Source: Oxalobacter paraformigenes
GTDB taxonomy: Bacteria; Pseudomonadota; Gammaproteobacteria; Burkholderiales; Burkholderiaceae_D
Assembly (NCBI RefSeq): GCF_000158475.2
Contig: NZ_KI392031.1
Location: forward strand, 1,673,583-1,737,582
DNA: 64,000 bases
Reading direction: 5' to 3'
A program made the translations under genes and the position numbers. Below are positions 10,013 to 19,155 of the stretch, in pieces (within the stretch, counting starts at the first letter, position 1; every line of letters begins with the position of its first letter). Under the pieces are notes generated by a model. The model had not been told where the DNA came from. It made no database searches and saw only the letters and a list, made by a program, of their open reading frames with translations.

Positions 10013-11473
10013 TTACCTTTCGTTAACAGGCTGGACTGTCCTGTAAGAAATCATATTATTTCTCTGTATCAGCAGGACTGCCGTTTTTTTCCGGTCTATT
10101 TTCGAGACCAGATCCTGAAAACTGTTCCGGTTGGCAACATCCGCATTGTTGAGACGCAAAATAACATCGCCCTTGCGAATACCGCTGGCAACAGCGGGGT
10201 TTTCAGCCTTTGTCACCAGAACTCCCTGTTTCACTCCCAGCTGTTTCTTTTGTGCCGCGGTCAAATCCGATACTGTCAGCCCCAAAACTTTCGAGGACAG
10301 CATGGAACCGCCTTCCCTGTCCGCTTGGGGCACGCGCGCAGACTGGACATCGGCTTGCATGACCGAAACTGTCACCGGCAACGAGAGTGTTTTTCCCTTT
10401 CTCCAGACAGACAGTCTGACGGTTTTACCCGGTGGCGTATCGCCCACCAGACGCGGGAGTTCGGAAATTTTCTCAATGGATTGTTCGTTGAACTTCAAAA
10501 TGATATCTCCCGCTTCCAGTCCGGCTTTTTCAGCCGGCGAACCGCTTTCGACATGAACGACCAGCACTCCCTGTTTATCCGGCAAATTCAATGCCTTGGC
10601 CGTTTCACCCGAAACTTCTCCCACCTGAATTCCCAACTGTCCGCGGGTGACCTTGCCGCTTTTTTTCAGTTGCTCGGAAACACGGAGCGCTTCGTCAATA
10701 GGAATGGCAAAAGAAATACCCATGTATCCGCCGGAACGGCTGTAAATCTGCGAATTGATGCCGACTGCTTCTCCCGCCATATTGATGAGCGGGCCGCCGG
10801 AATTTCCCGGATTGACGGCGACATCCGTCTGGATCAGCGGCAAATAATCTCCGGTATCCCTTGCCTTGGCGGAGATAATGCCAGCTGTTACGGTATTTTC
10901 AAGGGCGAAAGGCGAGCCGATTGCCAGTACCCACTGCCCTGCCTTGATATCGACCGATTTGCCGGTTTTAAGATAAGGCAAGGCCTTGCCATCGATTTTC
11001 AGCAAGGCCACATCCGTCCGTTTATCGGAGCCGACAACTTTTGCCTTGAATTCGCGATTGTCGGTCAGTCTGACAAAAACATCGTCCGCATTGTCGATAA
11101 CATGGTGATTGGTCAGGACATAACCGTCGGGCGAAATGATAAATCCCGATCCTAACCCCCGTCGTATTTGTTCTTTCTGCCGGGATTGCGCCGGCGGACT
11201 ATCGGGACGTGGAACGCCAAAGAAGCGGAACAGATATTCCTGAAAATCCTCATCCATTTCGTAAACCGGATTGCGCCTCGACTGTATTTTTTCGACTGTC
11301 CGGATATTGACAACGGCAGGCCCCACTTTTTCTACCAGAGCGGTCAGATCCGGCAAACCGTTTACCATCCCGGAAGAAGCTGAAAAAGCCCTGTCAACGG
11401 GAAAAAACAGAACAAAAACACTTAACAGCAGAAAGATCAGCTTTGAAAAAGGCAGGAGTAATGGTTTTTTCAT
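10013..11473 (-). CDS. mucD: Periplasmic serine protease, DegP/MucD family
   Basis: Do-type serine protease that degrades or refolds damaged envelope proteins. The 486-residue product has a signal peptide (residues 1-32, ending near AFSA), a trypsin-like domain with the catalytic triad His124 (TNHHVI), Asp154 (RTDVALLKI) and Ser225 (NPGNSGGPL), and two PDZ domains (about 270-370 and 395-480, each with a GDVILRLN or GDIILKFN core). It stands at the end of the rpoE-rseA block, where MucD usually follows RseB. The expected downstream lepA-lepB is replaced by ndk, which suggests rearrangement. Confidence 0.93.
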   Translation of the reverse strand: MKKPLLLPFSKLIFLLLSVFVLFFPVDRAFSASSGMVNGLPDLTALVEKVGPAVVNIRTVEKIQSRRNPVYEMDEDFQEYLFRFFGVPRPDSPPAQSRQKEQIRRGLGSGFIISPDGYVLTNHHVIDNADDVFVRLTDNREFKAKVVGSDKRTDVALLKIDGKALPYLKTGKSVDIKAGQWVLAIGSPFALENTVTAGIISAKARDTGDYLPLIQTDVAVNPGNSGGPLINMAGEAVGINSQIYSRSGGYMGISFAIPIDEALRVSEQLKKSGKVTRGQLGIQVGEVSGETAKALNLPDKQGVLVVHVESGSPAEKAGLEAGDIILKFNEQSIEKISELPRLVGDTPPGKTVRLSVWRKGKTLSLPVTVSVMQADVQSARVPQADREGGSMLSSKVLGLTVSDLTAAQKKQLGVKQGVLVTKAENPAVASGIRKGDVILRLNNADVANRNSFQDLVSKIDRKKTAVLLIQRNNMISYRTVQPVNER

Positions 11474-11710
11474 AATTCGGCAACTTCAAAAACAACCGGG
11501 TTTACAGACTATGGTATCTTCGGTACAGCGACATGCCAAACCGGCAGAATCCGAAATCATTTTAAACGGATTCCGGAATGCGGTTCAATCGCCATAAGAA
11601 GATAGCGGATTTTTTCAATCGTTTTCTCAGGAAAAACTGAAGTAAAGGATAGATAAAAGGCAAACAAGCTTATCTGTCCGGCAAATTATTCCGGAAAGAC
11701 AAGCGGCACA

Positions 11711-12004
11711 TCAAAGAGCTTCCGCTTTATTTTTATGCAATTCGTCATCGGCGGCGATTTTTTCCTCACTATCCCCCCGACATTGCATCCGGCCATATTC
11801 GGCTTGCAAACCCAAAAGCAGGTTTTTCCGGAAACTTTCACTCACTTCCGGCACAGGATTGTGCAACCGCAAGTGGCGACCTATTGCCCGGTAAAGTTCC
11901 AGCACATGTCCGGTTTCTTCGCGACCCAGCATGCCCTGCGTAAAGGGCCGCTCATCCTCCCGCGCTTCATTATCGTAAAAAGCCGAAATCCATTCTTTTT
12001 CCAT
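11711..12004 (-). CDS. rseA: Short RseA-like anti-sigma-E factor lacking a membrane anchor
   Basis: Only the N-terminal sigma-binding domain of RseA is recognisable: the protein starts MEKEWISAFYDNEARED, continues with the helix ELYRAIGRHLRLHN and ends at residue 97 in a charged tail. Usual betaproteobacterial RseA proteins are about twice as long, with a transmembrane helix and a periplasmic RseB/DegS-sensing region; none is present, and the 237 bases to mucD show no remnant I can recognise. It lies 31 bases after rpoE. The partner assignment rests on position and N-terminal similarity. Without an anchor it would act as a soluble cytoplasmic anti-sigma factor, released by some route other than intramembrane proteolysis; that is inference. 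Confidence 0.72.
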   Translation of the reverse strand: MEKEWISAFYDNEAREDERPFTQGMLGREETGHVLELYRAIGRHLRLHNPVPEVSESFRKNLLLGLQAEYGRMQCRGDSEEKIAADDELHKNKAEAL

Positions 12005-12035
12005 GTTCCGCTCTCATTCACTTCCGTTTTTATTT

Positions 12036-12653
12036 TTACCATCTTCTGTCCAGCGTCGTTCCCAGCAAAGGCCTCAATTTTGTCGCAATCGATTCGCGCG
12101 CCCGGAAAATACGGCTTCGGACAGTTCCGATAGGACAATCCATAACCGAGGCAATTTCATCGTAACTCAATCCTTCGATTTCCCTTAAAGACAAAGCCAT
12201 TCTCAAATCGTCCGGCAACTCATCCATGGCAATATTGACAGTCTGCGCAATCTGCTTGGAGGCCAGTACAGACTCGGGCGTATCAATGTCCCGCAGATTT
12301 TCTCCCTCATCGTACGATTCCATCTGTTCCGCACTGGCATCCGTTGAAGTCGGAACCCGGCGCCCCTGATTATCGAGAAAATTTTTGGCAGTGTTAATTC
12401 CGATCCGGTATAACCATGTGTAGAAAGCCGAATCGCCTCTGAATTGATGCAATGCCCGATATGCCTTGATAAAGGTTTCCTGTACCACATCTTCCGCCTC
12501 GGTCTGATTGGTCACCAGCCGCAATACCAGCCTGAACAGCTTGCGCTGGTACTTGGTAACCAATAGATCGAACGCCATTTTGTCTCCCTGTTGAACACGT
12601 TCGACAAGTCGCTTGTCTATGTCACGTTCAGTTGTCAAAATTGGATACCTCAT
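12036..12653 (-). CDS. rpoE: Extracytoplasmic-function sigma factor RpoE
   Basis: Sigma-E type factor for envelope stress. Region 2 is seen in MAFDLLVTKYQRKLF and the DxVQETFIKAYRAL and FYTWLYRIGINTAKNFL segments; region 4 in LPDDLRMALSLREIEGLSYDEIA and CPIGTVRSRIFRARE. The start is uncertain: ATG 12653 gives 205 residues, TTG 12662 has an AGGAG ten bases upstream, and TTG near 12638 (preceded by GAGG) best matches the short N-terminus of relatives. It lies between the ygfX-like gene and rseA. Confidence 0.93.
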   Translation of the reverse strand: MRYPILTTERDIDKRLVERVQQGDKMAFDLLVTKYQRKLFRLVLRLVTNQTEAEDVVQETFIKAYRALHQFRGDSAFYTWLYRIGINTAKNFLDNQGRRVPTSTDASAEQMESYDEGENLRDIDTPESVLASKQIAQTVNIAMDELPDDLRMALSLREIEGLSYDEIASVMDCPIGTVRSRIFRARESIATKLRPLLGTTLDRRW

Positions 12654-12678
12654 ATCATGCAACTGTCCGCAACTCCTG

Positions 12679-12707
12679 TTTGGAGTTACTTTAGCGCAAT
12701 AAGTTCA
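12679..12707 (-). promoter_or_regulatory. Candidate sigma-E promoter of rpoE
   Basis: On the minus strand TGAACTT (12707-12701), a 16-base spacer and TCCAAA (12684-12679) resemble the sigma-E consensus GGAACTT-N16-TCAAA. It lies in the 62-base gap just ahead of rpoE, which would fit autoregulation. The match is by eye and untested. Confidence 0.4.
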
Positions 12708-12715
12708 TAAAATAA

Positions 12716-13201
12716 TCAAAATTTTTTATGAGCGTCGATCCATCTGCATGCCGCATACAGGACCTTGAAATCGTCCGGCTGCATTGAGTCGAAAAAAATG
12801 AGGATTCTGGAAACATTTTTCGATTCCGACTCAAGGTTTAACACTATCAACCACGGCCAGATTGTCGAATTTTCCATTAGCGTCCAGACATTGCCATCGT
12901 TAAAACCGTTTTTCTTTTCCGACGTATCGAACTCATTCCCCTTATATTCCTTCAAGCGTATTTGTCCGTTGCCGGAAATATCAATTCGAAGCGTTTTTCT
13001 CGCTCTCACATAGCCAAAAACCAGCATCAGACCAGCCGTCAGGAAGGCTGGCGTCAGCCATATTCTTCCGTAAAGGACGAATTCGCCCAGGAGGCCTCCC
13101 CCCATTGAAACACCTGTCAACAAAAAGAAAACGGCAAAGCCGAGAACAAGAATGGCCTGACACCGCGAAGGCTTTACCCATGCAGACACAGCAATCGTCA
13201 T
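12716..13201 (-). CDS. YgfX-like small membrane protein
   Basis: A 161-residue protein from ATG 13201 (MTIAVSAWVKPSRCQ). Two transmembrane helices follow at about residues 16-37 and 45-66 (AILVLGFAVFFLLTGV; WLTPAFLTAGLMLVFGYV), then a soluble domain with WPWLIVLNLE and a terminal CRWIDAHKKF. This fits the YgfX/hypothetical family often found between fabF and rpoE in Betaproteobacteria. The longer open frame upstream runs into the fabF terminator hairpin, which supports the shorter start. Its role is unknown; some YgfX proteins act on division or cytoskeleton proteins, but I would not transfer that here. Confidence 0.6.
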   Translation of the reverse strand: MTIAVSAWVKPSRCQAILVLGFAVFFLLTGVSMGGGLLGEFVLYGRIWLTPAFLTAGLMLVFGYVRARKTLRIDISGNGQIRLKEYKGNEFDTSEKKNGFNDGNVWTLMENSTIWPWLIVLNLESESKNVSRILIFFDSMQPDDFKVLYAACRWIDAHKKF

Positions 13202-13221
13202 GGATTCCGATCCCATTTTGA

Positions 13222-13257
13222 AAAAACAAAAGCCACATTCACGCAAGTGAATGTGGC
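13222..13257 (-). terminator. Intrinsic terminator after fabF
   Basis: GCCACATTCAC (13232-13242) and GTGAATGTGGC (13247-13257) form a perfect 11-bp stem with a GCAA/TTGC loop. On the minus strand it is followed by TTTTGTTTTTT. It lies 20 bases after the fabF stop and ends the fatty-acid synthesis operon. Confidence 0.9.
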
Positions 13258-13277
13258 CCTGCCAAAACCCTGGAGTC

Positions 13278-14525
13278 TTAAATCTTGCCGAATATTAATG
13301 AACCGTTGGTACCGCCGAAACCGAACGAGTTTTTCAACGCATAATTTATACGCATGTCTCTCGCGGTATTGGCGCAATAGTCCAGATCACATTCGGGATC
13401 CTGATTGAAGATATTGATGGTGGGGGGAGCAACCTGATTGTAAACAGCAAGCGCGGTAATGACCGATTCCAGACCGCCCGCGCCACCCAGCAAATGGCCG
13501 ACCATCGATTTGGACGAACTCATCACCACCTTTCTGGCGTGATCGCCCAACGATCTCTTGACGGCAACCGTTTCCGCCTTGTCGCCCAATGGCGTTGATG
13601 TACCGTGAGCGTTAATGTAATCGATCTGATCCGGATTGATTTGGGCATCGTTGATGGCGGCATTCATACATCTGCTTGCGCCACTGCCGTCTTCCAAAGG
13701 AGCGGTCATGTGATTGGCATCCGCACTCATGCCGAAACCGACAATTTCAGCATAAATCTTGGCGCCCCGGGCTTTCGCGTGTTCATATTCTTCCAGCACC
13801 AGCACACCAGCACCTTCGCCCAACACAAATCCGTCCCTGTCCTTATCCCAGGGTCTGGAAGCGGTGGCAGGATCGTCGTTTCTCGACGAAAGCGCACGCG
13901 CTGACGCAAAACCGCCGACCCCCAATGGCGAAACCGTCGATTCCGCTCCGCCGGCAATCATGACATCCGCATCGCCATAGGCAATGATACGGGCGGCAAA
14001 ACCGATGGAATGCAAACCGGTCGAACAAGCCGTTACGATCGACAGATTAGGCCCTTTCAATCCATAACGGATAGAAAGAAAACCGGAAATCATGTTGATA
14101 ATCGAAGAAGGAACGAAGAATGGACTGATCCGGCGCGGACCGCGTTTTTCCAGTTCTCCATGAGTCTTTTCGATCATCGGCAACCCGCCGATGCCCGATC
14201 CGATATTGACGCCGATACGCTCCGCATTTTCTTCGGTAACGTTCAGGCCACTGTCTTCAATTGCCTGAATACCCGCAGCCATTCCATAATGAATGAAGGT
14301 ATCCATGTGGCGCGATTCTTTGCCTGGAATATAATCTTCCAGCTGGAAATTCTTCACCTCGCCGGCAAAAGTCGTGCTAAAAGCAGAAGCGTCGAATCGG
14401 GTGATGGGTCCAATACCGGATTTACCCGATGTTACTGCATTCCACATATCAGCTACCGTATTGCCTACAGGCGAAATACATCCCAGTCCGGTAATAACGA
14501 CCCGGCGTTGTCCCATACGGCTCAA
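13278..14525 (-). CDS. fabF: Beta-ketoacyl-ACP synthase II
   Basis: Condensing enzyme of fatty-acid elongation. The Cys-His-His active site is visible: [23 protein letters not shown] and [13 protein letters not shown] accept a TTG start at 14525 (giving [10 protein letters not shown]), because GGGAG lies six bases before it, whereas the ATG three codons later would leave 15 bases. The 415-residue length is usual. It follows acpP closely and is followed by a strong terminator. Confidence 0.96.
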   Translation of the reverse strand: MSRMGQRRVVITGLGCISPVGNTVADMWNAVTSGKSGIGPITRFDASAFSTTFAGEVKNFQLEDYIPGKESRHMDTFIHYGMAAGIQAIEDSGLNVTEENAERIGVNIGSGIGGLPMIEKTHGELEKRGPRRISPFFVPSSIINMISGFLSIRYGLKGPNLSIVTACSTGLHSIGFAARIIAYGDADVMIAGGAESTVSPLGVGGFASARALSSRNDDPATASRPWDKDRDGFVLGEGAGVLVLEEYEHAKARGAKIYAEIVGFGMSADANHMTAPLEDGSGASRCMNAAINDAQINPDQIDYINAHGTSTPLGDKAETVAVKRSLGDHARKVVMSSSKSMVGHLLGGAGGLESVITALAVYNQVAPPTINIFNQDPECDLDYCANTARDMRINYALKNSFGFGGTNGSLIFGKI

Positions 14526-14552
14526 GCTGTTCTCCCTGTCTCAGTATGTTTA

Positions 14553-14792
14553 TCAGGACTGCATATTGGCTTTGGCGTAATCGACGGCCTGCTGAACGGT
14601 CGTGATTTTTTCAGCCTGTTCGTCCGGAATTTCAATTTCGAATTCGTCTTCAAGCGCCATGACGAGTTCTACAGTATCAAGCGAATCGGCACCCAGATCG
14701 TCAACGAAGGACGATTCCAGTTTGATTTCATCTTCGGCAACTCCCAATTGCTCAGCAACGATTTTCTTTACACGTTGTTCGATATCGGACAT
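14553..14792 (-). CDS. acpP: Acyl carrier protein
   Basis: Small acidic carrier of growing acyl chains. The 79-residue protein starts at ATG 14792 ([17 protein letters not shown]), with GGAG seven bases upstream. The phosphopantetheine-attachment serine is in [10 protein letters not shown] near residue 37. It lies between fabG and fabF in the standard order. The 153-base gap to fabG may hold an extra promoter, as expected for this abundant protein. Confidence 0.97.
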   Translation of the reverse strand: MSDIEQRVKKIVAEQLGVAEDEIKLESSFVDDLGADSLDTVELVMALEDEFEIEIPDEQAEKITTVQQAVDYAKANMQS

Positions 14793-14945
14793 TTCTTGGC
14801 TCCAGTTATTTAAAAAAGACAAATTTTCAGAAAAAGTGCGCGCATTTTAGCAGGTTTGCGCAAAAAAATTCACTGCACAGGTTAAGTTCCGGCTCAAGTG
14901 AAAATAATTATAGACAAAAATCCGTTTGCAAACGATCCTTCCGGT

Positions 14946-15701
14946 TCAGTTCATGAACATGCCGCCGTTTACATGCAACACGGTTCCCGTAATGTAAGCT
15001 GCCTGCGGCGACGCCAGAAACGCGGCAGCGGCCGCCACATCCTCGGGACTGCCGAACCGCGACAACGGGATCTGTTTCAGCAAATTCGCCGTGACCTCCT
15101 CGCCCAGCGACTTCGTCATATCCGTGTCGATAAATCCGGGCGCAATACAGTTGACGGTAATATTGCGGCTGCCGACTTCCCGCGCCAGCGCACGGCTCAT
15201 GCTTTCGACACCTGCCTTGGAAGCGGCATAATTCATCTGTCCGGCATTGCCGATAGACCCGACGACCGAGGTAATATTGATGATGCGCCCTTCCTTGGCT
15301 CTCATCATGCCGCGCAGGACGGCCCGTGACAGCCTGGCAACGGCAGTCAGGTTGACCGCGATAACCTTGTCCCACTCTTCATCTTTCATGCGCATGGCCA
15401 GCTGGTCCTGCGTGATACCGGCATTATTTACAAGAATGTGAATGGCGCCGAATTCTTTCTGGATTTCATCAACGATCTGACGCGAGCGATCGGCATCGCT
15501 GACATCCAGAACGACACCTTTTCCGGCATCAGGCCGGATTTCGCCCAGATCTTGCGTAATATGTTCCGCTCCCGCTTCGGAAGTCGCCGTTCCGATGACG
15601 GTAGCCCCATGTCTGGCGAGTTCAAGCGCAATCGCATGCCCGATTCCCCGGGAAGCGCCGGTAACCAGTGCAATTTTTCCCTTCAGATTCTGTTCGCTCA
15701 T
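14946..15701 (-). CDS. fabG: 3-oxoacyl-ACP reductase FabG
   Basis: NADPH-dependent short-chain reductase of fatty-acid synthesis. The cofactor motif TGASRGIG is at residues 14-21, the NNAG motif near 92, and the Ser-Tyr-Lys catalytic set lies in ITSVVGSIGN and YAASKAGVE. The C-terminal GTVLHVNGGMFMN is typical. It overlaps fabD by four bases, so translation is coupled. Confidence 0.97.
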   Translation of the reverse strand: MSEQNLKGKIALVTGASRGIGHAIALELARHGATVIGTATSEAGAEHITQDLGEIRPDAGKGVVLDVSDADRSRQIVDEIQKEFGAIHILVNNAGITQDQLAMRMKDEEWDKVIAVNLTAVARLSRAVLRGMMRAKEGRIINITSVVGSIGNAGQMNYAASKAGVESMSRALAREVGSRNITVNCIAPGFIDTDMTKSLGEEVTANLLKQIPLSRFGSPEDVAAAAAFLASPQAAYITGTVLHVNGGMFMN

Positions 15702-16630
15702 TTCAGCGCCTCCAGCATTTTGTCAAGCGAAGCCTGATCGACGATGGCATCGCCGGTCAACGAACCGTTGATCCGTTTGCACAGACCGGCCAGAACCTTG
15801 CCGGGTCCGCACTCAACGATATGCGTAATGCCCATATCAGCCATTTTCTCGATCGTTTCAACCCAGCGAACCGGGCTGGCAGCCTGGCGAACCAGTGCAT
15901 CCTTGATAGCTTGCGGCTCATCCAATATCGCGACATCCACATTGTTGATCAACGGGATTTGCGGCGCAGAGAACGTCAGATCGGCCATATATTCGGCCAG
16001 ACGATCGGAAGCCGGTTTCAGCAGGGAGGAATGGAAGGGAGCTGACACCGGCAGCATCAGGGCACGTTTGGCACCTTTGGCCTTTGCCGCGTCACAAGCG
16101 CGAGCCAATGCCGTCTTGTGACCGGCAATAACGATCTGGGTCGGCGAATTGAAGTTGGCCGGTTCGACCACTTCATTCTGGGCCGCTTCCTGACAGGCTT
16201 CTTTCAAGGCCTCGCTTCCCAAACCGATAATGGCCGCCATGCCGCCAATTCCCACAGGAACCGCCTCCTGCATGGCTTTGGCGCGGAACCGGACCAGATT
16301 GACGGCATCCCGGAAAGGAATGACGCCGGCGGCAACCAGTGCGGAAAACTCGCCCAGACTGTGGCCGGCAATGACTTCCGGCACCGCTCCACCCGCTGCA
16401 ATCCAGGCCCGGTAAAAGGCAACGGACGCCGTCAGCATGACAGGCTGGGTATTGGTCGTCAGATCCAGTTCTTCCTTGGGTCCTTCGGCAATCAGTTTGC
16501 CCAGATCGAAGCCAAGCGCTTCCGACGCTTCGGCAACTGTTTCCTGTACAACAGCATTGTCTGCAAAGCCGTTCAGCATTCCGACGGCCTGGGAACCTTG
16601 TCCCGGAAAAACGAAAGCAAATTTAGGCAT
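15698..16630 (-). CDS. fabD: Malonyl-CoA:ACP transacylase FabD
   Basis: Loads malonyl groups onto ACP. From ATG 16630 the 310-residue product begins MPKFAFVFPGQGSQ, the family start; the longer frame to 16660 lacks similarity. The nucleophile elbow GHSLGEFSALVAAG carries the catalytic serine near residue 92, and the conserved histidine is in PVSAPFHSSLL. It overlaps fabG by four bases and follows fabH by 42. Confidence 0.97.
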   Translation of the reverse strand: MPKFAFVFPGQGSQAVGMLNGFADNAVVQETVAEASEALGFDLGKLIAEGPKEELDLTTNTQPVMLTASVAFYRAWIAAGGAVPEVIAGHSLGEFSALVAAGVIPFRDAVNLVRFRAKAMQEAVPVGIGGMAAIIGLGSEALKEACQEAAQNEVVEPANFNSPTQIVIAGHKTALARACDAAKAKGAKRALMLPVSAPFHSSLLKPASDRLAEYMADLTFSAPQIPLINNVDVAILDEPQAIKDALVRQAASPVRWVETIEKMADMGITHIVECGPGKVLAGLCKRINGSLTGDAIVDQASLDKMLEALK

Positions 16631-16672
16631 GGGTAATCTGTCTCTTCTTTTAATCGTCAAATGGTGAGTGGG

Positions 16673-17659
16673 TTACATTTTTACCAGAACGGCGCCCCAG
16701 GTCAGGCCGCCTCCGATCGCAGCCAGCAGAAGATTCTGTCCTGCCTTGATGCGACCGTCACGGACTCCGGTATCAATAGCCAGCGGAATGGATGCCGCCG
16801 ACGTATTGCCGTGCTGATCGACGGTGACAATAATTTTTTCAGAGGGAATATCCAGCTTTTTGGCTGAACTTTGCATAATCCGGAGGTTGGCCTGATGCGG
16901 AACCATCCAGTCAACATCGGTATTTTTCAGTCCGGCTTTTTCCAGTGCTTCCATGCCGACCTTGTCCAGCCAGGTGACAGCCAGTTTGAAAACTGCCTTG
17001 CCATCCATGTAAACGAAGGCCTTGCCTTCAATGGCGCCGTTGTTCAGCTTGCCCGGCAAACTCAGAATATCGCCATAGTGACCATCGGCATGCAGTGCCG
17101 TGGACAGGATACCCGGCTCGTCGGAGGCTGACAAAACAACCGCGCCGGCACCGTCACCGAACAGAACGCACGTCGTCCTGTCCTGGTAATCGATAATGCG
17201 CGAATAGGTTTCCGCACCGACGACCAGTACTTTCCGGTAAACGCCTGCCCGGATAAAACTGTCGGCGACCGACAAGGCGTACAGAAAGCCGCTGCACACC
17301 GCCTGCATGTCGAATGCCGCGCAATTGCTGGTAATGCCCAGTTTCTTTTGCACCATGCAGGCCGTACTCGGAAAACCGCCCAAAAAATCGGGAGTCGATG
17401 TCGCCACAATAATCAATTCGATATCGTTGGCTTCGCACTTTGCCATCTCCAGCGCCTTCCCTGCCGCCTTGGCCCCCAGATCACTGGAATTGACGCCCTG
17501 ATCCGCGTAATGCCGGGCCAATATGCCGCTGCGGGTTCTGATCCATTCATCTGAAGTTTCGACTCCCCTTTCCGCCAGCATGGCCGCCAGTTCATCGTTG
17601 GTAACACGTTTTGGGGGCAGATAGCTGCCGGTACCGATTATTTTGCCGTAGATGGTCAT
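16673..17659 (-). CDS. fabH: Beta-ketoacyl-ACP synthase III
   Basis: Starts fatty-acid synthesis by condensing acetyl-CoA with malonyl-ACP. The active-site Cys lies in [13 protein letters not shown], the His in [10 protein letters not shown] and the Asn in [10 protein letters not shown]. Length 328 is usual. It overlaps the end of plsX by four bases (ATGA), giving coupled translation. Confidence 0.97.
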   Translation of the reverse strand: MTIYGKIIGTGSYLPPKRVTNDELAAMLAERGVETSDEWIRTRSGILARHYADQGVNSSDLGAKAAGKALEMAKCEANDIELIIVATSTPDFLGGFPSTACMVQKKLGITSNCAAFDMQAVCSGFLYALSVADSFIRAGVYRKVLVVGAETYSRIIDYQDRTTCVLFGDGAGAVVLSASDEPGILSTALHADGHYGDILSLPGKLNNGAIEGKAFVYMDGKAVFKLAVTWLDKVGMEALEKAGLKNTDVDWMVPHQANLRIMQSSAKKLDIPSEKIIVTVDQHGNTSAASIPLAIDTGVRDGRIKAGQNLLLAAIGGGLTWGAVLVKM

Positions 17660-18810
17660 ACTGTTTCTTGTTCCTGTATCCCGTTTTCTTTTTTGATTTT
17701 TTCCGCTGCCTGATGATCCTTTGAATTCTGAAGCAATTCCGCCATGGTGGTCGATATTCTCAACAGGACGGAACGTTTCACGGCCTCATGCGCACGCTTG
17801 ATAGCACATTCGTAGGCGTATGCATCCGCGCTGCCATGGCTTTTGAACACCAGTCCGCGCAACCCAAGCATGCAAGCGCCATTGAATCTCGAGGGATTGA
17901 GGCGCTGCCGGATCGTTTTCAGGGCTTTTCCCGCAAGCAGCGCACCCAGACCGTTCAAAAGACTGCTTCTGAATTCAGATACCAGTACATTCCGGAAAAA
18001 ACGTCCCAGCCCTTCAATCGCCTTGAGCGTCACGTTGCCGGTAAACCCGTCACAGACAACGACATCGCACGTTCCCTCGAATATATCGTTGCCTTCCACA
18101 TTGCCACAGAAATTAAGTGTACCATTCTCGTGTTCGGTATGGAGCAACTCACCGGCTTTTTTTACCACCTCGTTTCCCTTGATGGATTCCGTACCGACAT
18201 TTAAAAGCCCTATTTTCGGACGTGGATTCCCCTCGATATTGGCAAACAGGGCTGACCCCATCAAAGCGAACTGATGCAGGTGTTCCGCCGCACAATCCAC
18301 GTTGGCGCCCAGATCCAGGACATAGGTGGGGCCGTTTTTCTGATTCGGCAAAATGGCGCAAATAGCGGGACGGTCAACCCCAGGCATGGTTTTCAGAAGA
18401 TAACGTGAAATAGCCATCAGGGCACCGGTATTGCCGGCGGAAACACAGGCATCGGCTTCCCCGTTTCTTACCATCTGAATGGCAACACGCATCGACGAAT
18501 CCTTTTTCCTCCGCAGGGCGATTTCAATCGGATCGTCCATCCGGACGACCTCGGAAGCGTTTCTGACGGTGATGCGAGGATGATTTTCGGCCCTGTTTTT
18601 CTTCAGTTCCGCTTCGATCAGATCCTTTTGCCCGACAAGAATAAGTTGTGCAGCCCTTTCCTGCCCAAGAAAGGCAAGAGACGCCGGAACCGTTACACCC
18701 AGCCCGTGATCTCCGCCCATGCAATCAATTGAAATTCTTACAGTTTCTGTTTCGTTCTCAAGCACGCTCAAACCGGATTTTTTGTCCGCCTCCGTACGAT
18801 ACCTAGTCAC
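17656..18810 (-). CDS. plsX: Phosphate acyltransferase PlsX
   Basis: Makes acyl-phosphate from acyl-ACP for phospholipid synthesis. The core begins [11 protein letters not shown], about 27 residues in, with later [11 protein letters not shown] and [12 protein letters not shown]. The N-terminus is doubtful: the first codon of the open frame is a GTG at 18810 with no ribosome-binding site, barely 20 bases after the rpmF terminator, and relatives begin just before the [10 protein letters not shown] core. TTG and GTG codons nearer the core are alternatives. It overlaps fabH by four bases. Confidence 0.93.
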   Translation of the reverse strand: MTRYRTEADKKSGLSVLENETETVRISIDCMGGDHGLGVTVPASLAFLGQERAAQLILVGQKDLIEAELKKNRAENHPRITVRNASEVVRMDDPIEIALRRKKDSSMRVAIQMVRNGEADACVSAGNTGALMAISRYLLKTMPGVDRPAICAILPNQKNGPTYVLDLGANVDCAAEHLHQFALMGSALFANIEGNPRPKIGLLNVGTESIKGNEVVKKAGELLHTEHENGTLNFCGNVEGNDIFEGTCDVVVCDGFTGNVTLKAIEGLGRFFRNVLVSEFRSSLLNGLGALLAGKALKTIRQRLNPSRFNGACMLGLRGLVFKSHGSADAYAYECAIKRAHEAVKRSVLLRISTTMAELLQNSKDHQAAEKIKKENGIQEQETV

Positions 18811-18820
18811 GCAAAAAAAT

Positions 18821-18858
18821 AGAAATAAAAAAGGCGCCAGGTACTGAACCTATTGCGC
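18821..18858 (-). terminator. Terminator-like hairpin between rpmF and plsX
   Basis: On the minus strand GGCGC...AGGT-loop-ACCT...GCGCC is followed by TTTTTTATTTC. It follows the rpmF stop by 27 bases and would end or attenuate the yceD-rpmF transcript before the plsX-fab operon, which must then rely on read-through or an unseen promoter. Confidence 0.75.
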
Positions 18859-18885
18859 CATTGATTTCATCAGCATTCCAAATGC

Positions 18886-19068
18886 TTACTGATCGTTTTT
18901 GGTGTTCAACACTTTTTTGCCACGATAAAAACCGCTAGGGCTGATATGATGGCGGCGATGTTTCTCACCCGACGTCGGCTCGACAGAAAGCTGGACAGTT
19001 TCCAGCGAATCGTGCGAACGATGCATACCGCGTTTTGAAGGCGATTTCTTGTTTTGTTGGACTGCCAT
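18886..19068 (-). CDS. rpmF: 50S ribosomal protein L32
   Basis: A 60-residue ribosomal protein with the family start [20 protein letters not shown] and the segment [18 protein letters not shown]. It lacks the zinc-binding cysteine pairs, so it is the non-zinc form. It follows yceD on the same strand in the standard yceD-rpmF-plsX order. Confidence 0.97.
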   Translation of the reverse strand: MAVQQNKKSPSKRGMHRSHDSLETVQLSVEPTSGEKHRRHHISPSGFYRGKKVLNTKNDQ

Positions 19069-19155
19069 AATTACTCCTGAATCAAAATTTCGAAAATTCT
19101 AACACATCCATTTTGTTATATTGTTACAAAATGGAAATCCATCCCTTTTTTGTTG

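Noticed and set aside
9956-11155. 399-codon plus-strand open frame opposite mucD
   Set aside because: Shadow frame with biased composition (many Arg, Gln, Phe); mucD on the other strand has an intact triad and PDZ domains.
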